Source: Sulfurospirillum cavolei
Lineage (GTDB): Bacteria > Campylobacterota > Campylobacteria > Campylobacterales > Sulfurospirillaceae
Assembly (NCBI RefSeq): GCF_000813325.1
Contig: NZ_BBQE01000002.1
DNA: 64,000 nt
Reading direction: 5' to 3' (one strand)
Part shown: in pieces, positions 38,203 through 47,248 of the stretch
Layout of the letters: each line of letters opens with the position of its first letter
Numbering within the stretch: position 1 is the stretch's first letter
The notes under the pieces: model-generated
Told to the model about the DNA's origin: nothing
The model's input: the letters and a program-made list of their open reading frames with translations, nothing else
The model's database searches: none
Made by a program: the position numbers and the translations under genes

Positions 38203-38994
38203 TTATTCCCTTACGATAAATGAGCCTTTAAATTGCCCTTTTGCAATAAAATCGGAGGCTTCCGCTTCACTACCGAAACCTTTTAACCAGACACGATAGA
38301 TCGGCTGATTTTCAAACGTTCCTTCTTTCATGACGGCATTGTAGCGATTATTAACATTTATATTGCTTTGAGCAAACCGTGCGGCACCCTCTTTGCTTCT
38401 AAACGCACCGATTTGAATCAAATAATCGCTCTCTACGACACTTTCTTTCGGTGCACCCGCCGGTGCGACGACGCCGGCGAAACCGATGACTTCCAATCCA
38501 ACAGGCCCCGTACCGTTGGCAACGAGTTCCAACCTCGAAGCCGCCGTATAGGAAAGATCGATGATACGCGTTCCCACAAAAGGGCCTCGATCGTTGACGC
38601 GCACGACAATACTTTTATTGTTTTTAAGGTTAGTCACTTTGAGCATCGTGTTCATCGGAAGGGTCTTATGCGCGGCGGTTAAATCGTACATGTTATACAC
38701 TTCGCCGTTTGAGGTTTTTTTGCCGTGAAAATCTTTGCCGTACCAGCTTGCCACGCCGCTGAAATAATCCCCGACGCTAACCATCGTCGGATAGTAGGTT
38801 TTCCCGTCGATCGTATAGGGTCGCATCGTAGCACGGTGCATTGCGGGAGAGTTGTTAATGGAAGCCGCTTCTTCGCTAGAACCGCTTGCTCCGCGGGGCG
38901 TATGTACATACGAACTACGCGAAGAACATCCCGTCAAACACGAAATGCACGCAAGAATAAGAAGGCTAAAGGCACTAACGTTTCGGAATAACAA
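38203..38994 (-). CDS. rlpA: septal ring lytic transglycosylase RlpA with SPOR domain
   Basis: A 263-residue lipoprotein: signal peptide ending in SCLTGC, then the RlpA double-psi beta-barrel with GVASWYGKDFHGKKTSNGEVYNMYDLTAAHKTLP (active-site Asp-type segment) and VVRVNDRGPFVGTRIIDLSYTAA, and a C-terminal SPOR domain (YLIQIGAFRSKEGAARFAQ…) that binds denuded septal glycan. Overlaps the mltD end by 20 bases. Confidence 0.92.
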   Translation of the reverse strand: MLFRNVSAFSLLILACISCLTGCSSRSSYVHTPRGASGSSEEAASINNSPAMHRATMRPYTIDGKTYYPTMVSVGDYFSGVASWYGKDFHGKKTSNGEVYNMYDLTAAHKTLPMNTMLKVTNLKNNKSIVVRVNDRGPFVGTRIIDLSYTAASRLELVANGTGPVGLEVIGFAGVVAPAGAPKESVVESDYLIQIGAFRSKEGAARFAQSNINVNNRYNAVMKEGTFENQPIYRVWLKGFGSEAEASDFIAKGQFKGSFIVRE

Positions 38995-40210
38995 TACTCT
39001 CTCCCGCTTTCACCCAAGCTTCTTTTTTATGATTCGCTTTTAAAAGCGTGTCGAGGGAAATAGCGTATTTTTTAGAAATACTCTCCATCGAATCTCCCGC
39101 TTTCGCGATGTAAACCGCTTCTTGCATCAAAGACGTAGACGCTTTCGGAGCTCCAAAAGGAACGATGAGTTCGGTTTTTGGTTTGAGCGCGGCACTTTTT
39201 AAGCCGTTGAGTTCGATCAGTTTTTGCGATGCCGTACCGTATTTTTGTGCGATTTTATCTAACGAATCGCCCTTTTGGGCAACGTAAAGGGCATACTTTT
39301 GAGGTTCTTTCGTCGTATCGAAGTTTTGCGTAAAGGCAATTTGACGATCTTGCGGAATGTAAACGTAACTTTCGGTATTCACGGGCGGCGTAAAAGCGTG
39401 CTTCAGGTGCGGATTATAGGCTTTAAGCTCGCTCATCGATATGCTCATGCTTTCCGCAATATCTTTAAGCGACGTACCGCCTTTGACGCTCACTTTAACG
39501 AACGTAGCGTTATTGGCGCGATTTAGAAGGTACTCCGACCCGTTATCGAGCATCACGTCGGTGCTGTTAGAGATATAGCTCATCATCAAAATTTTACGAA
39601 TATAGAGTCGGCTCTCTTTGGGTAAATATTTTTTATGCTCATCCAATAAAACGTTAATATCGTCCGTTCCGGCTTTGTCGATGGCTTTGGAAACCGTTCC
39701 CTCACCGCAATTGTACGCTAACGCGGCAAGATACCATTTGCCGAACATGGCATGTAAGTTTTTCAAATAAGCAATAGCGGCTTCGGTCGATTTAACCGGA
39801 TCGCGCCTGTAATCGACAAAACTATCGTTGGTTAAACGGTAAAGTTTGGCCGTTGCCGGAATAAATTGCCAGATACCCGAAGCCCTTGCCGAGGAAGAAG
39901 AGTAAGGATTGAAACTCGATTCCGTCATTGCAAGGTATAAAAATTCGGAAGGAATGCTCGCTTCTTGCATCATTTTTTGCAAAATCGGAATAAATTTATC
40001 GCCGTTTTCAAGCGTTTTGAGAAAGTGTTTGGTTTTATACGTCTCGGCATCTTCTTTCATGGAGATAAAAATAGAATCTTTTAAAAAAGTGTTGGGAAGA
40101 TCGAAATTTTTAAGAGCGGTTAGTTGTTGTTGGTAGTCGGTGTTATCGGTGCTTAAGAAAGCATGCAGGCTCTGAAAGATTAAAAAAAGGGCTACGATAA
40201 CCTTGTACAT
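38975..40210 (-). CDS. mltD: membrane-bound lytic murein transglycosylase D with LysM repeats
   Basis: A 411-residue exported enzyme. Signal peptide (MYKVIVALFLIFQSLHAF), GEWL-type lytic domain with the catalytic Glu in LAMTESSFNPYSSSSARASGIWQFIPATAKLY (about residues 91-122) and YNCGEG, followed by LysM-type repeats (YVYIPQD…, YVAQKGDSLDKIAQKYG, YIAKAGDSMESISKKYA). Acts in the periplasm next to RlpA, which attacks the same polymer. Confidence 0.92.
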   Translation of the reverse strand: MYKVIVALFLIFQSLHAFLSTDNTDYQQQLTALKNFDLPNTFLKDSIFISMKEDAETYKTKHFLKTLENGDKFIPILQKMMQEASIPSEFLYLAMTESSFNPYSSSSARASGIWQFIPATAKLYRLTNDSFVDYRRDPVKSTEAAIAYLKNLHAMFGKWYLAALAYNCGEGTVSKAIDKAGTDDINVLLDEHKKYLPKESRLYIRKILMMSYISNSTDVMLDNGSEYLLNRANNATFVKVSVKGGTSLKDIAESMSISMSELKAYNPHLKHAFTPPVNTESYVYIPQDRQIAFTQNFDTTKEPQKYALYVAQKGDSLDKIAQKYGTASQKLIELNGLKSAALKPKTELIVPFGAPKASTSLMQEAVYIAKAGDSMESISKKYAISLDTLLKANHKKEAWVKAGESIVIPKR

Positions 40211-40248
40211 GCCTCTCCTTTTCGTGTCGTTTTTGCTTGATATTATCT

Positions 40249-41049
40249 TTAGATTGTATCAAACTTTATCTTTTCTAAAGCTTTAAAGAGAAAAAGAGCA
40301 TTTTTTGTGGTTAAATCGTGTATATCCGTAACACTCATCTCTAAAACCTCCGCCATCTTCTCGGCAACGAATCGCGTGTAAAAAGGCTCGTTTCTCTGCC
40401 CTCGAAAAGGCACCGGCGTTAGGTAAGGAGCGTCGGTTTCGATCAAAAGCTTATCTTTTGGAATTAACGGTAAAACTTCAACAAGGCTCTTGGCATTTTT
40501 AAACGTTAAGACGCCGCCGATACCGAAATAAAACCCGTGATCGGCTAAATCGAGCAAATGTTTGGAGGCATTGTAGCAATGCAAAATACCGCCGATGACA
40601 CCCGCATCTTCTTCCAGTAAAATACGTTTGCTATCGTCGTTTGCGTCGCGTATGTGTACGATGAGGGGCTTGCGAAGCTCTTTTGCCAAACGCACGTGGC
40701 GTCGAAAAATCTCTTTTTGCCGCTCTTTTTCCTTAACCATAGCCTCAACCTCTTCGGGTAAGCGAAAATAGTCCAATCCGCACTCGCCTATCGCAATACA
40801 TTTTTCATCTTCTAAAAAGCGGCGTAAAACGGTTTCGTCATATTGGTCATGATGGTATGGATGCACGCCTGCCGCAAAGAAAATATGTTCGTAGCGATGT
40901 GCCAGAGTTTGGGCGCGCTCAAGATCATGGATCTCCGCACCCGGAATCACGATGCCTTTCACGCCGCCCGCGCTTGCTCGTAAAACGACTTCGTCCAAAT
41001 CGTCCGCAAATTGCGTATCGTCCAAATGACAATGGGTATCGATGATCAT
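40249..41049 (-). CDS. tatD: TatD family metal-dependent deoxyribonuclease
   Basis: A 266-residue TIM-barrel hydrolase. DTHCHLDD at residues 3-10 binds metal, GECGLDYF (about 92-99) holds the catalytic Glu, HIRDAND and LHCYN carry further histidines and LIETDAPYLTPVPFRGQRNEP closes the active site. Starts at the same base at which cbrR ends. Confidence 0.93.
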   Translation of the reverse strand: MIIDTHCHLDDTQFADDLDEVVLRASAGGVKGIVIPGAEIHDLERAQTLAHRYEHIFFAAGVHPYHHDQYDETVLRRFLEDEKCIAIGECGLDYFRLPEEVEAMVKEKERQKEIFRRHVRLAKELRKPLIVHIRDANDDSKRILLEEDAGVIGGILHCYNASKHLLDLADHGFYFGIGGVLTFKNAKSLVEVLPLIPKDKLLIETDAPYLTPVPFRGQRNEPFYTRFVAEKMAEVLEMSVTDIHDLTTKNALFLFKALEKIKFDTI

Positions 41050-42302
41050 TAAGCGACTTCCACGCGATTGCGCCCGTTTTGTTTGGCTTTATAAAGCGCT
41101 TGATCGGCTAGATGCACGATCTCTTCGAGGGAACCGACGTCGTTAAACGTCACGCCGATCGAGACGCTGACATGTAAAGATTTTGTTTCCGGTACGCTGA
41201 TCGCTAAATGCGATACGGCATCGGTAAATTTGACAAAATAGGCTAACGCTTTTTTGGGGTCGCACTGTTTGAGCACGACGCAAAACTCATCGCCGCCGAA
41301 ACGCGAAATAAAAGCATTATCGTAAAAATGGTTTTTCAGCTGTTCGGACAAGGCAACGATCACAGCATCACCGATGCGATGCCCTAAAGTATCATTGATT
41401 TGTTTGAACTGATCGATATCGATCAATCCCAGAGCAAAAGGCTCGCTGTGCTCTTTCGCCTCTTTAAAATAGTGTTGCATCTGCTCAAAGAAAAAACGCC
41501 TGTTTGCCAAACCGCTCAGAAAATCGCTTTGCGCCATGGCTTTAATCGTAGCGATATATTCAAGCGCGTCTAGCGAATTGTCGATACGACATGTAATCTC
41601 TTCTTGACTAAAAGGTTTGTTGATAAAATCGTTCGCGCCGATTTTTAAAAAATGCGCCGAAATCAATTCCGCGTTGCTAGCGGTCATTGCAATAATGGAC
41701 AGTTCGTTTTTCGAATAACGTTTGCGTACCTCTTTCGTTAATTCCACGCCGTCGATGACGGGCATTAAATAGTCCGTCAAAATCAGTTTAATATCCGGAT
41801 TGTCTTCTAAAAACGCTAAAGCTTCTTCGCCGTGTGCCGCAACGAATACCTTAAACATATGCCTCTTTAAAAAATCTTTGATTTGTGCACGAATAACAAT
41901 CGAATCATCAACGACAAGTACTTTAACGTCGCGATTTTTGCGCAAGCGTTCGATCAGCGAAAAAATATAATTCACGTCGTCGATATTGCCTTTATGAACG
42001 TAATCGATAACCTCTTTTTTTAAGATTTTTTCGCGCGTCTCGTGATCCATCGAACCGGTCAGCACGATGGAAGGAATCTTATGGCTTAAAATCATATCGA
42101 CCACTTCGCCCTCAGGCGCATCGGGTAGATTCAAATCCAAAAGAGCCACAAAATAGTCTTTTTCTTTTTCAACCAATGCCAACGCTTCTTTGTAGCTATA
42201 CGCGGCATCGATGTCAAAATCAAGGCTGGATTGCATTTTTTTAACGATCAGTTTTGAGAGTGCTTTATTGTCTTCGACGATGAGTATTTTTTCACGCGAC
42301 AT
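41049..42302 (-). CDS. cbrR: REC–REC–GGDEF response regulator (CbrR-like)
   Basis: A 417-residue protein with two receiver domains (ILIVEDNKALSKLI…DLNLPD…; KVLVVDDSIVIRAQ…LTDYLMP…PFSQEE) and a C-terminal diguanylate cyclase with the signature RFGGDEF (about 340). The order and gene location match Campylobacter CbrR, a bile-resistance regulator. The position where an inhibitory RxxD I-site would be has no such motif, so feedback by c-di-GMP is unlikely. No histidine kinase is adjacent. Confidence 0.88.
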   Translation of the reverse strand: MSREKILIVEDNKALSKLIVKKMQSSLDFDIDAAYSYKEALALVEKEKDYFVALLDLNLPDAPEGEVVDMILSHKIPSIVLTGSMDHETREKILKKEVIDYVHKGNIDDVNYIFSLIERLRKNRDVKVLVVDDSIVIRAQIKDFLKRHMFKVFVAAHGEEALAFLEDNPDIKLILTDYLMPVIDGVELTKEVRKRYSKNELSIIAMTASNAELISAHFLKIGANDFINKPFSQEEITCRIDNSLDALEYIATIKAMAQSDFLSGLANRRFFFEQMQHYFKEAKEHSEPFALGLIDIDQFKQINDTLGHRIGDAVIVALSEQLKNHFYDNAFISRFGGDEFCVVLKQCDPKKALAYFVKFTDAVSHLAISVPETKSLHVSVSIGVTFNDVGSLEEIVHLADQALYKAKQNGRNRVEVA

Positions 42303-42382
42303 TCAAAATCCTAATTGAGGGCATTAACGTTCGTTGGATTTTTGATTGTAACATAAAAGCATTGGGAGTTTTCTAAAAGAAG

Positions 42383-42408
42383 GCGACGGCGGAGGAATCC
42401 GCCGTCGC
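42383..42408 (-). terminator. strong terminator after lactate permease
   Basis: GCGACGGCGGA-GGAA-TCCGCCGTCGC: an 11-base perfect G/C-rich stem with a four-base loop, 12 bases after the lctP stop. On the minus strand it is followed by CTTCTTTT. It separates lctP from the cbrR operon. Confidence 0.82.
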
Positions 42409-42420
42409 AAAAAGGTTAAT

Positions 42421-44070
42421 TTACGGAACCATCCATGTTAAAACATACGCTTGCGCCATCGTCATAATCCCCATAATCACGACTAGCACCAAGCTGTGCT
42501 TAACCGTAAATCGGAAGAGATCGGACTCTTTTCCGACAATACCGGCAGACGCACATGCGATGGAAATCGATTGCGGAGAAATCATCTTGCCGCAGACGCC
42601 GCCCGTGGTATTCGCCGCAACCATTAAGGTCTCGTTTAAGCCCAATTGGTGTGCGGTAGATTGTTGCAAGCCGCAGAAAAGCGCATTGGAAGAGGTATCC
42701 GAACCGGTAAGGAAAACACCTAACCATCCTAAAATCGGAGAGAAGAACGGGAATAAGAAGCCCGTATTTGCCAATACCAACGCCATCGTCGTCGACATCC
42801 CCGAATAGTTCATCACAAACGCAAACCCTAAAACCATACCGATCGATAAGATGGCCCATTTCAACTCAAAAAGGGTTTCGCCCATCGTTTTGACCGCCGT
42901 TTTCATATCGACGCGCAAAATAAACATCGAGATAATTGCGGCAAAGAAAATGGCCGTTCCGGTTGCCGAAATCGGATTAAACGTATAAATCACGGGAAAT
43001 GCCGTCGGTTTGGCAACAATCGGTGCCATTTTAAAGATCGCGTTGCTGATAGAACTAAATTCAAAGTTGAAAATCGTCCCCGCCATAATCGCACCTTTGG
43101 CAAAATAGGCTTTAAACGCGTTGGTCGTCCAAATCGTAACCATCATCGAAAGAATGATAAACGGAGACCATGCTTTCAAAACTTCTCCACCCGTGTGCGC
43201 TTTTTGCGTCTCACGTTCCAATTCGGCGGATACGTGACCTTTTAAGATATTTTTAGGTTTCCAAAATTTGAGGAAAACGGTCGTAGCAATAATAGAAATG
43301 ATCGCCGATGTAACGTCCGGTAACTCAGGTCCGATGAAATTTGACGTCGCGTATTGCGAAAACGCAAAACTTCCGCCGGCAACGAGTGCCGCAGGCCACA
43401 CCTCTTTCACGCCTTTAAAACCGTCCATCATCGCTACGATCCATAACGGAATAATGATTGAAAGGAACGGCAATTGACGTCCCGCCATCGCGCCGACCAA
43501 AAACGGATCGATGCCGGTTACTTTACCCGCAACCAAAATAGGAATACCCAAGGCGCCAAACGCGACAGGAGCGGTATTGGCGATCAAACAAAGGCCGGCG
43601 GCGTAAAGCGGAGCAAACCCGAGACCGACCAAAATTGCCGCCGTAATCGCGACCGGAGCACCGAAACCGGCGGCACCTTCCAAAAAGGCTCCGAAAGAAA
43701 AACCGATCAAAATAACTTGAATACGCTGATCTTCCGTAATGGAAATGATAGAGTTACGTATAATGCCGAATTGTCCGCTTTTAACCGTCAATTTGTACAA
43801 GAAAACGGAAGCGACGATAATCCAAGCAATCGGCCACAATCCAAACAAAAACCCGTATGCGGCGGATGAAACCACCATACCAGTAGGCATTCCGAAAGCA
43901 ACGACGGCAACGATCATCGACAATGCCAACGTAATCGTTGCGGCCAAATGTCCTTTCATTCGAAAAACGGCCAACGCCATAAAGAAAAACACAATCGGAA
44001 TTAACGCCACGAGTGCCGATAACCCTAAACTCCCACCGATAGGTGCATAAACTTGTTGCCAAGTTTGCAT
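42421..44070 (-). CDS. lctP: L-lactate permease family transporter
   Basis: A 549-residue polytopic membrane protein with about 12-14 hydrophobic segments. LctP family motifs: IRNSIISITEDQRIQVILIGFSFGAFLEGAAGFGAPVAITAAILVGLGF (about 105-155) and GVFLTGSDTSSNALFCGLQQSTA…LNETLMVAANTTGGVCGKMISPQSI (about 457-510). Imports lactate or glycolate with protons. Single-gene unit with its own promoter region and a strong terminator. No lactate dehydrogenase gene in the window. Confidence 0.93.
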   Translation of the reverse strand: MQTWQQVYAPIGGSLGLSALVALIPIVFFFMALAVFRMKGHLAATITLALSMIVAVVAFGMPTGMVVSSAAYGFLFGLWPIAWIIVASVFLYKLTVKSGQFGIIRNSIISITEDQRIQVILIGFSFGAFLEGAAGFGAPVAITAAILVGLGFAPLYAAGLCLIANTAPVAFGALGIPILVAGKVTGIDPFLVGAMAGRQLPFLSIIIPLWIVAMMDGFKGVKEVWPAALVAGGSFAFSQYATSNFIGPELPDVTSAIISIIATTVFLKFWKPKNILKGHVSAELERETQKAHTGGEVLKAWSPFIILSMMVTIWTTNAFKAYFAKGAIMAGTIFNFEFSSISNAIFKMAPIVAKPTAFPVIYTFNPISATGTAIFFAAIISMFILRVDMKTAVKTMGETLFELKWAILSIGMVLGFAFVMNYSGMSTTMALVLANTGFLFPFFSPILGWLGVFLTGSDTSSNALFCGLQQSTAHQLGLNETLMVAANTTGGVCGKMISPQSISIACASAGIVGKESDLFRFTVKHSLVLVVIMGIMTMAQAYVLTWMVP

Positions 44071-44092
44071 ACGTACCTCCTTTTGAATGTAA

Positions 44093-44108
44093 ACTCTACA
44101 CGCAGAGT
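44093..44108. promoter_or_regulatory. inverted repeat in the lctP leader, operator candidate
   Basis: ACTCT-acacgc-AGAGT lies between the predicted -10 region (TATCAT on the minus strand, about 44120-44125) and the start codon of lctP. Five-base arms only; could bind a lactate-responsive regulator. Confidence 0.3.
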
Positions 44109-44171
44109 AAAAGAACGGTATGATATTCGTATGATTTTAGAAGAATAAAAAAAGAAGCACTGAAAAAGTTG

Positions 44172-45722
44172 TTACGATTTTGCACTTTCAAGAAGGGTTT
44201 TAGCAAACTGTTTTGCCTCATCGGTAACATGTTCGCCGCTGACCATGCGGGCAAGTTCTTCCATTCGCTCTTCGCCTTGCAGTTCTCTTACCGAACTGGT
44301 CGATCCTTGCTTCGCAACCAAAAAGTGCTGATCGGCACGTGAAGAGAGTTGCGGCTGATGTGAAATCGCAAAAATTTGGTACCGCGTACACAGTTGTTTT
44401 AAGACGTTGGCAACGCTCATAGACTCCTTTCCGCTCAAATTGGCGTCGATTTCGTCTAAGATTAAAACACCTCCGCCGGAGAGTAAAAACGTGTTTTGTA
44501 CCGCTAAAAACGCCAACCGCAAACGGTTGTATTCACCCGAACTGATTTTCTTCAAATCCACTTTTCCCAAAGCGATTTGAACGACGTCGCAACCGTATTC
44601 GCTTAAAGTCCCCTCTTGCATGTTCACGCTTAAAGGCGGCATGTAAAGTTGGGATAAATAGGCGTTCAAATGCTCTTGCAACGCGCTTACATGTAAGCGT
44701 CTTTTGTGAGATAAAACCTGCGCCGAAGCCGTGACGTCGCTTTCGTATTTGGCAAGGGCTTTTTCCAAACGGCTTTTTTCAAACGCGATATTTTCATAGC
44801 GCGCCAACTCTTCTTGGCGTTTTGTTCGGTGCTCTAACGCGCCTTCGATCGAACCGTAGCGTTTTTTCAATTGGGAAATTTTTTCGATGCGATCGAGTAA
44901 ATTTTCGACGTCGATCTCTTCCAACGCTTCTAGGGTGTCGCTTTGTTTTTCAAAAATCAAACGCAATTCGTTAATACACGCATCGAAAAACGCGGCATCC
45001 GCTTCCATAAGATGCAGTGCTTCGTAGACGCTTGATTCTAAAGCAAAGATTTCGGAGGCTTTTTGCATCGCCTGTTCGATTTTTTCTTTTTTAGAAAGCG
45101 ACTTTTTAAACGAAAGCAACTCTTCGTCTTCGCCGACTTTAGGCGATACTTCATCGATTTTAGCAATTTCAAAACGTGCGAATTCTTTTAAATCTTCAAT
45201 TTTTTTCTCTTCGGCTTCCACGTTTTCAAGCTCGTTTTTTAAGGTAACGTACTCTTGAAAAAGCGTTTGAAAATGCGCCACGTTTTGAAGGTGCGTTGCT
45301 TCGTGCGAAGCGCAAACGCCGTCTAAAAGTTCGATTAAGCGTTTCGTGTCGAATTCGCTGCTGTCTTTAACGCCCAAAGAACTTAAAAACGTACGTGAAA
45401 TGTCCGAAAGAGCTTTTTTGGAAACGCTTTGCGAATTAATGAAATAGCGCGCGCTTTTGGCTTTCAAAAATTTAAAAACATTGGGATTTTCTTCTTCAAA
45501 ACCGAACGCTTCCAAACCGAGCTTTTGAGTGATCGTCGCTTCGATAACGTCGGCTTGCGCTTCGCCATAACCGAATACGCTCAGCATTCCTTGCATTAAA
45601 ACCGATTTACCCGCACCGCTAGGTCCCGTAAAAACGATCAAGCCGTTTTGAAATTCGAGCTCGCACGCCTCAAACGAAAGATGGTTTTTTAACAACAATC
45701 GCTCTATCACATATGCCCCCAA
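44172..45722 (-). CDS. recN: DNA repair protein RecN
   Basis: A 516-residue SMC-like ATPase for double-strand break repair. Walker A FTGPSGAGKSVLMQG (about 31-45), long coiled coil with a hinge in the middle, then signature KISSGEYNRLRLAFL and Walker B GVLILDEIDANLSGKES. Slightly shorter than E. coli RecN (553). Overlaps nadK by 16 bases. The coding sequence contains a fully palindromic copy of the dispersed motif, GCTTACATGTAAGC, around 44686-44698. Confidence 0.93.
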   Translation of the reverse strand: MGAYVIERLLLKNHLSFEACELEFQNGLIVFTGPSGAGKSVLMQGMLSVFGYGEAQADVIEATITQKLGLEAFGFEEENPNVFKFLKAKSARYFINSQSVSKKALSDISRTFLSSLGVKDSSEFDTKRLIELLDGVCASHEATHLQNVAHFQTLFQEYVTLKNELENVEAEEKKIEDLKEFARFEIAKIDEVSPKVGEDEELLSFKKSLSKKEKIEQAMQKASEIFALESSVYEALHLMEADAAFFDACINELRLIFEKQSDTLEALEEIDVENLLDRIEKISQLKKRYGSIEGALEHRTKRQEELARYENIAFEKSRLEKALAKYESDVTASAQVLSHKRRLHVSALQEHLNAYLSQLYMPPLSVNMQEGTLSEYGCDVVQIALGKVDLKKISSGEYNRLRLAFLAVQNTFLLSGGGVLILDEIDANLSGKESMSVANVLKQLCTRYQIFAISHQPQLSSRADQHFLVAKQGSTSSVRELQGEERMEELARMVSGEHVTDEAKQFAKTLLESAKS

Positions 45723-46582
45723 CGTAACTTCTTTTTCAACACGTCAAAATAGTCATGCTCTAAACGGTGAATCAACCGTGCGCCTTTTTTGGCGATCTTA
45801 ACGCTAATGCGATCAAAATCGTTCATACTATACGTCTCCTGCCCGTCGATCACGACGACCGTATCGTCTTCACTCTCCAACGAAATTTCAAAATCGACCG
45901 GCAAAACCAAGGGGCGTTGCGTAAGCGAATGCGGACAAATCGGCGTTAAAATCAAAGCTTCGGTCAACGGATAGAGCAACGGCCCTCCGGCGGAAAGGTT
46001 GTATGCGGTCGAGCCGGTCGGCGTCGAGACGATAACGCCGTCGCCGTAATAGGTGTTAAACAAATGCCCGTCGACGTAAGCACGTACGGTACTCATGTGA
46101 GAGATTTTGGAACGCGATACGACGACGTCGTTAAACGCAACCGCTTTTTGGATATGCCCTTTGGCGTGAAGGGAGACTTCCAACATCATACGCGTATCGA
46201 TACGGTAATTCTCGGCAAAAAGCCCGTCGATAAAACGGCTAATCTCTTCGGTTTGGATATCCGTCAAAAAGCCCAGTTGTCCGGCGTAAATTCCTAACAC
46301 GGGCTTGTGATACGCAAAGCTACGGCGACACAACGAAATCAGCGTACCGTCTCCGCCGAGCGAAATGAGAAAATCGCTTCGGGCGCACATCGTATCAAAA
46401 GGCGTTCCTTCTAATCCGAGCGTTTGCGCGCTCACTTCGTCGATCAGTAACGAAACACCCCGTCGGTGCAATGCCCCGCGAATTTCGTCGACGAAAATAC
46501 GAAGCGACGCGTCATTAGGTTTGCTTGTCAGTCCGACGCACGTAATAGCCGATAAAAGTTGATTGTGTTGTGTTATCTTCAT
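45707..46582 (-). CDS. nadK: NAD kinase
   Basis: A 291-residue enzyme that makes NADP from NAD. The GGDGTLISLCR motif (near residue 94), the NDVV segment (KAVAFNDVVVSR) and GDGVIVSTPTGSTAYNLSAGGPLLYP are all diagnostic. Divergent from the lipoprotein gene at 46659. Confidence 0.95.
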   Translation of the reverse strand: MKITQHNQLLSAITCVGLTSKPNDASLRIFVDEIRGALHRRGVSLLIDEVSAQTLGLEGTPFDTMCARSDFLISLGGDGTLISLCRRSFAYHKPVLGIYAGQLGFLTDIQTEEISRFIDGLFAENYRIDTRMMLEVSLHAKGHIQKAVAFNDVVVSRSKISHMSTVRAYVDGHLFNTYYGDGVIVSTPTGSTAYNLSAGGPLLYPLTEALILTPICPHSLTQRPLVLPVDFEISLESEDDTVVVIDGQETYSMNDFDRISVKIAKKGARLIHRLEHDYFDVLKKKLRWGHM

Positions 46583-46622
46583 GGAAACTCATTCTACCTT
46601 GTATTTTATTAATCATCGATTA

Positions 46623-46631
46623 TGTTATAAT
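46623..46631 (+). promoter_or_regulatory. consensus extended -10 before a lipoprotein gene
   Basis: TGTTATAAT, 27 bases before the start codon at 46659; perfect match to the TGnTATAAT form. Confidence 0.6.
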
Positions 46632-46658
46632 TCGCGCCAAATATCACTAGGAGAAAAC

Positions 46659-47228
46659 ATGAAAACCTTACTGTTTTTTATGGGTGCGATGCTCTTGCTT
46701 TTGAGCGGTTGTACGTATAAAAATGAAGCTTTAACCCTCGAATCGTATAAAGCCGAGTACAAAGGCCCTGTTAGCAAAGAGAAAAAAACGGTCTATGTCA
46801 GACTCGTTAAAGACCTTCGAGCCGATAAAAAAGTCATCGGTTACGTCGAACAAAAAGGCGATACTTTAACCCAGTTTTATAGCAACGTCAACTTTGAAGA
46901 TCGCTATAAAGAAGGTCTTGGCTACGCGCTGAACCTTGCGGGTTTCAACACCGACGCTTCCGCACAAGCGGCATCTTTGGTCGCGGAAATTTATCTTAAA
47001 AATATCCAACTCGTTTATAACGACAAAAATTTCGATGCGAATTTATACGGCGAAATTGAAATCGAAGTTATCGTAAGACGCGGTGACGAAGTGATCACGC
47101 AAAACTTTAAACAAAAAGGGAGCAAATGGATCGCGCCTTCGTACAATTCTAAAGACTTGGAGCCCTTTTTATACGGTCTTTTTTCCGATAGTATCGATCA
47201 AATCGTAACGCGCTTAACACGTATGTAA
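46659..47228 (+). CDS. conserved lipoprotein, YajG-like
   Basis: A 189-residue protein. Start ATG 46659 (ctAGGAGaaaac upstream) gives the signal peptide MKTLLFFMGAMLLLLSGC with a clear lipobox; the frame is open further upstream but without a start signal. The mature part (VYVRLVKDLRADKKVIGYVEQKGD … GYALNLAGFNTDASAQAASLVAEIYLKNIQLVY … GEIEIEVIVRRGDEVI) resembles the YajG family of outer-membrane-associated lipoproteins of unknown function. It ends before a bidirectional hairpin at 47230-47248. Confidence 0.75.
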   Translation: MKTLLFFMGAMLLLLSGCTYKNEALTLESYKAEYKGPVSKEKKTVYVRLVKDLRADKKVIGYVEQKGDTLTQFYSNVNFEDRYKEGLGYALNLAGFNTDASAQAASLVAEIYLKNIQLVYNDKNFDANLYGEIEIEVIVRRGDEVITQNFKQKGSKWIAPSYNSKDLEPFLYGLFSDSIDQIVTRLTRM

Positions 47229-47229
47229 C

Positions 47230-47248
47230 GGTAGGAAATTTTCCTACC
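47230..47248. terminator. bidirectional hairpin between convergent genes
   Basis: GGTAGGAAA-T-TTTCCTACC, a perfect inverted repeat just after the lipoprotein stop and reaching into the last codons of the leftward diguanylate cyclase gene. The A/T-rich stem centre supplies the T-stretch in both directions. Confidence 0.6.
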
